This document shows positions 32,365-34,342 of a stretch of DNA of 34,342 bases, one piece after another. The translations under genes and the position numbers were made by a program. Every line of letters begins with the position of its first letter. The stretch's first letter is position 1. The notes beneath the pieces are model-generated. The model saw only the letters and a list, made by a program, of their open reading frames with translations, had not been told where the DNA came from and searched no databases. The DNA is from an uncultured Oscillospiraceae bacterium (GTDB lineage Bacteria > Bacillota > Clostridia > Oscillospirales > Oscillospiraceae), in contig CAKTQM010000017.1 of NCBI GenBank assembly GCA_934597125.1, positions 1 through 34,342 on the forward strand, written 5' to 3'.

Positions 32365-33723
32365 ATGCTGAATCTGCAAAATATTTTTGACACCATCGAC
32401 ATGATCGACAAGCAGCATCTGGACATCCGCACCATCACCATGGGCATCTCCCTGCTGGACTGCATCAGCGAGGATCCCCAGCGCTGCTGTGACAAAATTT
32501 ACGACAAGATCTGCCGCCGGGCGGAAAAGCTGGTGCAGACGGGACGGGATATCGAAAGCGAATTCGGCATCCCCATCGTCAACAAGCGCATCTCCGTTAC
32601 CCCCATGGCGCTGGTGGCGGGCAGTTGCGATACGGAAGACTACGTTCCCTTCGCCCTGACGCTGGATCGGGCGGGCAAGGCCTGCGGCGTGGACTTTCTG
32701 GGCGGCTACTCCGCCCTGGTGCAAAAAGGCTTCACCAAGGGCGATGAACTGCTGCTGCGCTCCATCCCCCAGGCGCTGGCTCAGACCGATCTGGTGTGCT
32801 CCAGCGTCAACGTGGGCAGCACCAAGGCTGGCATCAACATGGACGCTGTAGCCCGCATGGGCCTCATCATCAAGGAGACCGCCCATCTGACGAAGGACAG
32901 GGACGGTCTGGGCTGCGCCAAGCTGGTGGTATTCTGCAACGCGGTGGAGGATAATCCCTTCATGGCCGGCGCCTTCCACGGCGTGGGCGAGGCGGACAGT
33001 GTCATCAACGTGGGCGTCTCCGGCCCCGGCGTGGTGTACCACGCTCTGCAGAAGTGCAAGGGCGCGCCCTTTGATGTGGTGGCGGAGACCATTAAAAAGA
33101 CCGCCTTCCAGATTACCCGCATGGGCCAGATGGTGGCTGCCGAGGCATCCCGCCGTCTGGACACCCCCTTCGGCATCGTGGATCTGTCTCTGGCCCCCAC
33201 CCCCGCTATCGGCGACAGCGTGGCCCGTATTCTGGAGGAGATGGGCCTTGCCGTCTGCGGCACCCACGGCACCACCGCGGCTCTGGCGCTGCTGAACGAC
33301 GCCGTGAAGAAGGGCGGCGTCATGGCCAGCAGCCATGTGGGCGGTCTGTCCGGTGCCTTCATCCCCGTATCTGAGGATGAGGGCATGATCGCCGCCGCCC
33401 AGCAGGGCGCTCTAACCATCGACAAACTGGAGGCCATGACATGTGTCTGCTCTGTGGGGCTGGACATGATCGCCGTCCCCGGCGACACCAGCGCCGAAAC
33501 GATCTCCGCCATTATTGCCGATGAGGCGGCGGTGGGCATGGTCAACAGCAAGACCACCGCCGTCCGCATCATCCCCGTGGAAGGCAAAGCCGTGGGCGAT
33601 GTGGTGGAAATGGGCGGCTTGCTGGGCAGCGCTCCGCTGATGCCGGTACACACCGATTCCAGCGCCGATTTCATCGCCCGAGGCGGCCGCATCCCCGCCC
33701 CGCTGCAAAGCCTGAAAAATTGA
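32365..33723 (+). CDS. UPF0210 (DUF711, PFL-like) family protein
   Basis: This 452-aa protein matches UPF0210 over its full length. The N-terminus has [14 protein letters not shown], the centre has [32 protein letters not shown] and [14 protein letters not shown], and the C-terminus has a Gly- and Ala-rich region ending near [13 protein letters not shown]. The fold is related to pyruvate formate-lyase, so databases call it PFL family, but I do not see a glycyl-radical motif, and the reaction is unknown. The ACT gene before it probably encodes its regulatory partner. GGAGGCGGAAGC precedes the ATG. Confidence 0.93.
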   Translation: MLNLQNIFDTIDMIDKQHLDIRTITMGISLLDCISEDPQRCCDKIYDKICRRAEKLVQTGRDIESEFGIPIVNKRISVTPMALVAGSCDTEDYVPFALTLDRAGKACGVDFLGGYSALVQKGFTKGDELLLRSIPQALAQTDLVCSSVNVGSTKAGINMDAVARMGLIIKETAHLTKDRDGLGCAKLVVFCNAVEDNPFMAGAFHGVGEADSVINVGVSGPGVVYHALQKCKGAPFDVVAETIKKTAFQITRMGQMVAAEASRRLDTPFGIVDLSLAPTPAIGDSVARILEEMGLAVCGTHGTTAALALLNDAVKKGGVMASSHVGGLSGAFIPVSEDEGMIAAAQQGALTIDKLEAMTCVCSVGLDMIAVPGDTSAETISAIIADEAAVGMVNSKTTAVRIIPVEGKAVGDVVEMGGLLGSAPLMPVHTDSSADFIARGGRIPAPLQSLKN

Positions 33724-33733
33724 GGAGCCGCCC

Positions 33734-34222
33734 ATGATCCGACATGCTACCGAAGCCGATCTGCCCCGCATCCTGGCTATCTACGATCTGGCGCGCCAGT
33801 TCATGCGCCAATGCGGCAATATGACCCAATGGGTCAACGGCTATCCCTCCGAGCCCCTGCTGCGGCAGGATATCGCCCACGGCCACCTGTACGTGATGGA
33901 GGACGGGTGCAGCGTCTATGCGGCCTTTGCCTTCATCATCGGTGACGACCCCACCTATGCCGAGATCGACGGCGCGTGGCAGGACACCGTCACACCCTAC
34001 GGCACCATCCACCGCATTGGCAGCGACGGTACCTACTGCGGCGTGCTGGGCGAGTGTGTCGCCTGGTCGCGTCAGCGCATCCCCCACCTACGGATCGACA
34101 CCCACGCCGATAACCGTGTCATGCGCCGCGCCATCGCCCAACAGGGCTTCGCCTACTGCGGCGTCATCCATGTAGCCGACGGCACACCCCGTGTGGCGTA
34201 TGAGCTGGTGCGCGGAACGTAA
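33734..34222 (+). CDS. GNAT family N-acetyltransferase
   Basis: The 162-aa protein begins IRHATEADLPRILAIYDLAR, a common GNAT start, and has a middle strand (YVMEDGCSVYAAFAFII) and a C-terminal RIDTHADNRVMRRAIAQQGF, where Asn and the following helix shape the acetyl-CoA site. GNAT enzymes move an acetyl group to amines on small molecules or proteins; the substrate here is unknown. The gene starts 10 bp after the UPF0210 stop behind GAGGAG. The following terminator ends the operon. Confidence 0.88.
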   Translation: MIRHATEADLPRILAIYDLARQFMRQCGNMTQWVNGYPSEPLLRQDIAHGHLYVMEDGCSVYAAFAFIIGDDPTYAEIDGAWQDTVTPYGTIHRIGSDGTYCGVLGECVAWSRQRIPHLRIDTHADNRVMRRAIAQQGFAYCGVIHVADGTPRVAYELVRGT

Positions 34223-34238
34223 CGCTCTTTTGAATATG

Positions 34239-34270
34239 AAAAAACACCACCCATTGGGTGGTGTTTTTTT
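34239..34270. terminator. Bidirectional terminator between GNAT gene and tRNA-Lys
   Basis: CACCACCC (34245-34252) pairs with GGGTGGTG (34256-34263), with an A run before and seven Ts after. It ends the GNAT transcript and, on the other strand, the tRNA-Lys transcript. Confidence 0.92.
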
Positions 34271-34342
34271 GGTGCCCCGTCGGGGATTCGAACCCCGGAC
34301 ACCCTGCTTAAAAGGCAGGTGCTCTACCGACTGAGCTAACGG
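34270..34342 (-). tRNA. tRNA-Lys (TTT), 5' end cut by window edge
   Basis: On the minus strand the anticodon loop reads CTTTTAA (anticodon TTT), flanked by CCTGC/GCAGG stems. D and T arms are standard and CCA is encoded at 34272-34270. The 3' acceptor strand ACGGGGC requires 5' GCCCCGT, and only CCGT is present, so three 5' bases lie beyond the window. Confidence 0.95.

Noticed and set aside
1..34342. CRISPR array, prophage or transposase genes
   Set aside because: No regularly spaced repeats, integrase, transposase or phage structural genes are visible; only non-coding repeat elements are present.

Overview
The window is a chromosomal piece of a GC-rich, Gram-positive anaerobe, most likely an Oscillospiraceae-type gut Clostridia. 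Evidence for this: LPXTG/sortase pili, AGGAGG-type ribosome binding sites, a split B12-dependent methionine synthase with DUF3786 and separate activation proteins, a UPF0237/UPF0210 pair, and palindromic intergenic repeats like those common in that group. It begins inside a tRNA-Gly gene and ends inside a tRNA-Lys gene; both lack only the first 2-3 bases of their 5' ends.

Left arm (75-3670): lower-GC DNA next to tRNA-Gly. It holds a multi-pass membrane protein of unknown function, a MATE transporter with a long structured leader (apparent terminator and antiterminator), a divergent DUF2798 membrane protein with its own leader terminator, and a remnant of a BspA-type leucine-rich-repeat gene. 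Pilus locus (3671-11582, minus strand): tip adhesin, major pilin, class C sortase, small LPXTG pilin and a second sortase, with a perfect 13-bp hairpin between pilin and sortase genes. An AT-rich spacer of about 430 bp follows.

Methionine synthase operon (12016-17828, plus strand): DUF3786, MetH reactivation protein, a three-module MetH, then a sensor kinase and an AraC-type response regulator. Kinase and regulator are each interrupted by one missing base. A small operon of PspC and three small membrane proteins follows (17978-19185). The next spacer holds an inverted pair of palindromic repeats, a frameshifted 58-codon zinc-ribbon gene, and a 9-bp inverted repeat shared with a divergent ribbon-helix-helix gene.

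Aromatic operon (29865 to 19906, minus strand): eleven tightly packed genes behind one strong promoter. Order: cysteine desulfurase, MATE transporter, RlmA-like rRNA methyltransferase, flavodoxin-like reductase, GH25 lysozyme, aroB, aroA, aroC, aroK, aroQ, aroE. The aroC gene carries a C-terminal chorismate mutase domain, so this set covers the shikimate pathway from DAHP to chorismate and on to prephenate. Divergently, mtaB and an HD 5'-nucleotidase are followed by a MITE-like element, the ACT/UPF0210 pair and a GNAT acetyltransferase.

The most notable points are the chorismate synthase-chorismate mutase fusion with its AT-rich segment, the MATE leader with mutually exclusive pairings, the coupling of a two-component system to metH, and three single-base deletions clustered within about 3.3 kb. 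No wholly unknown multi-gene system is evident.
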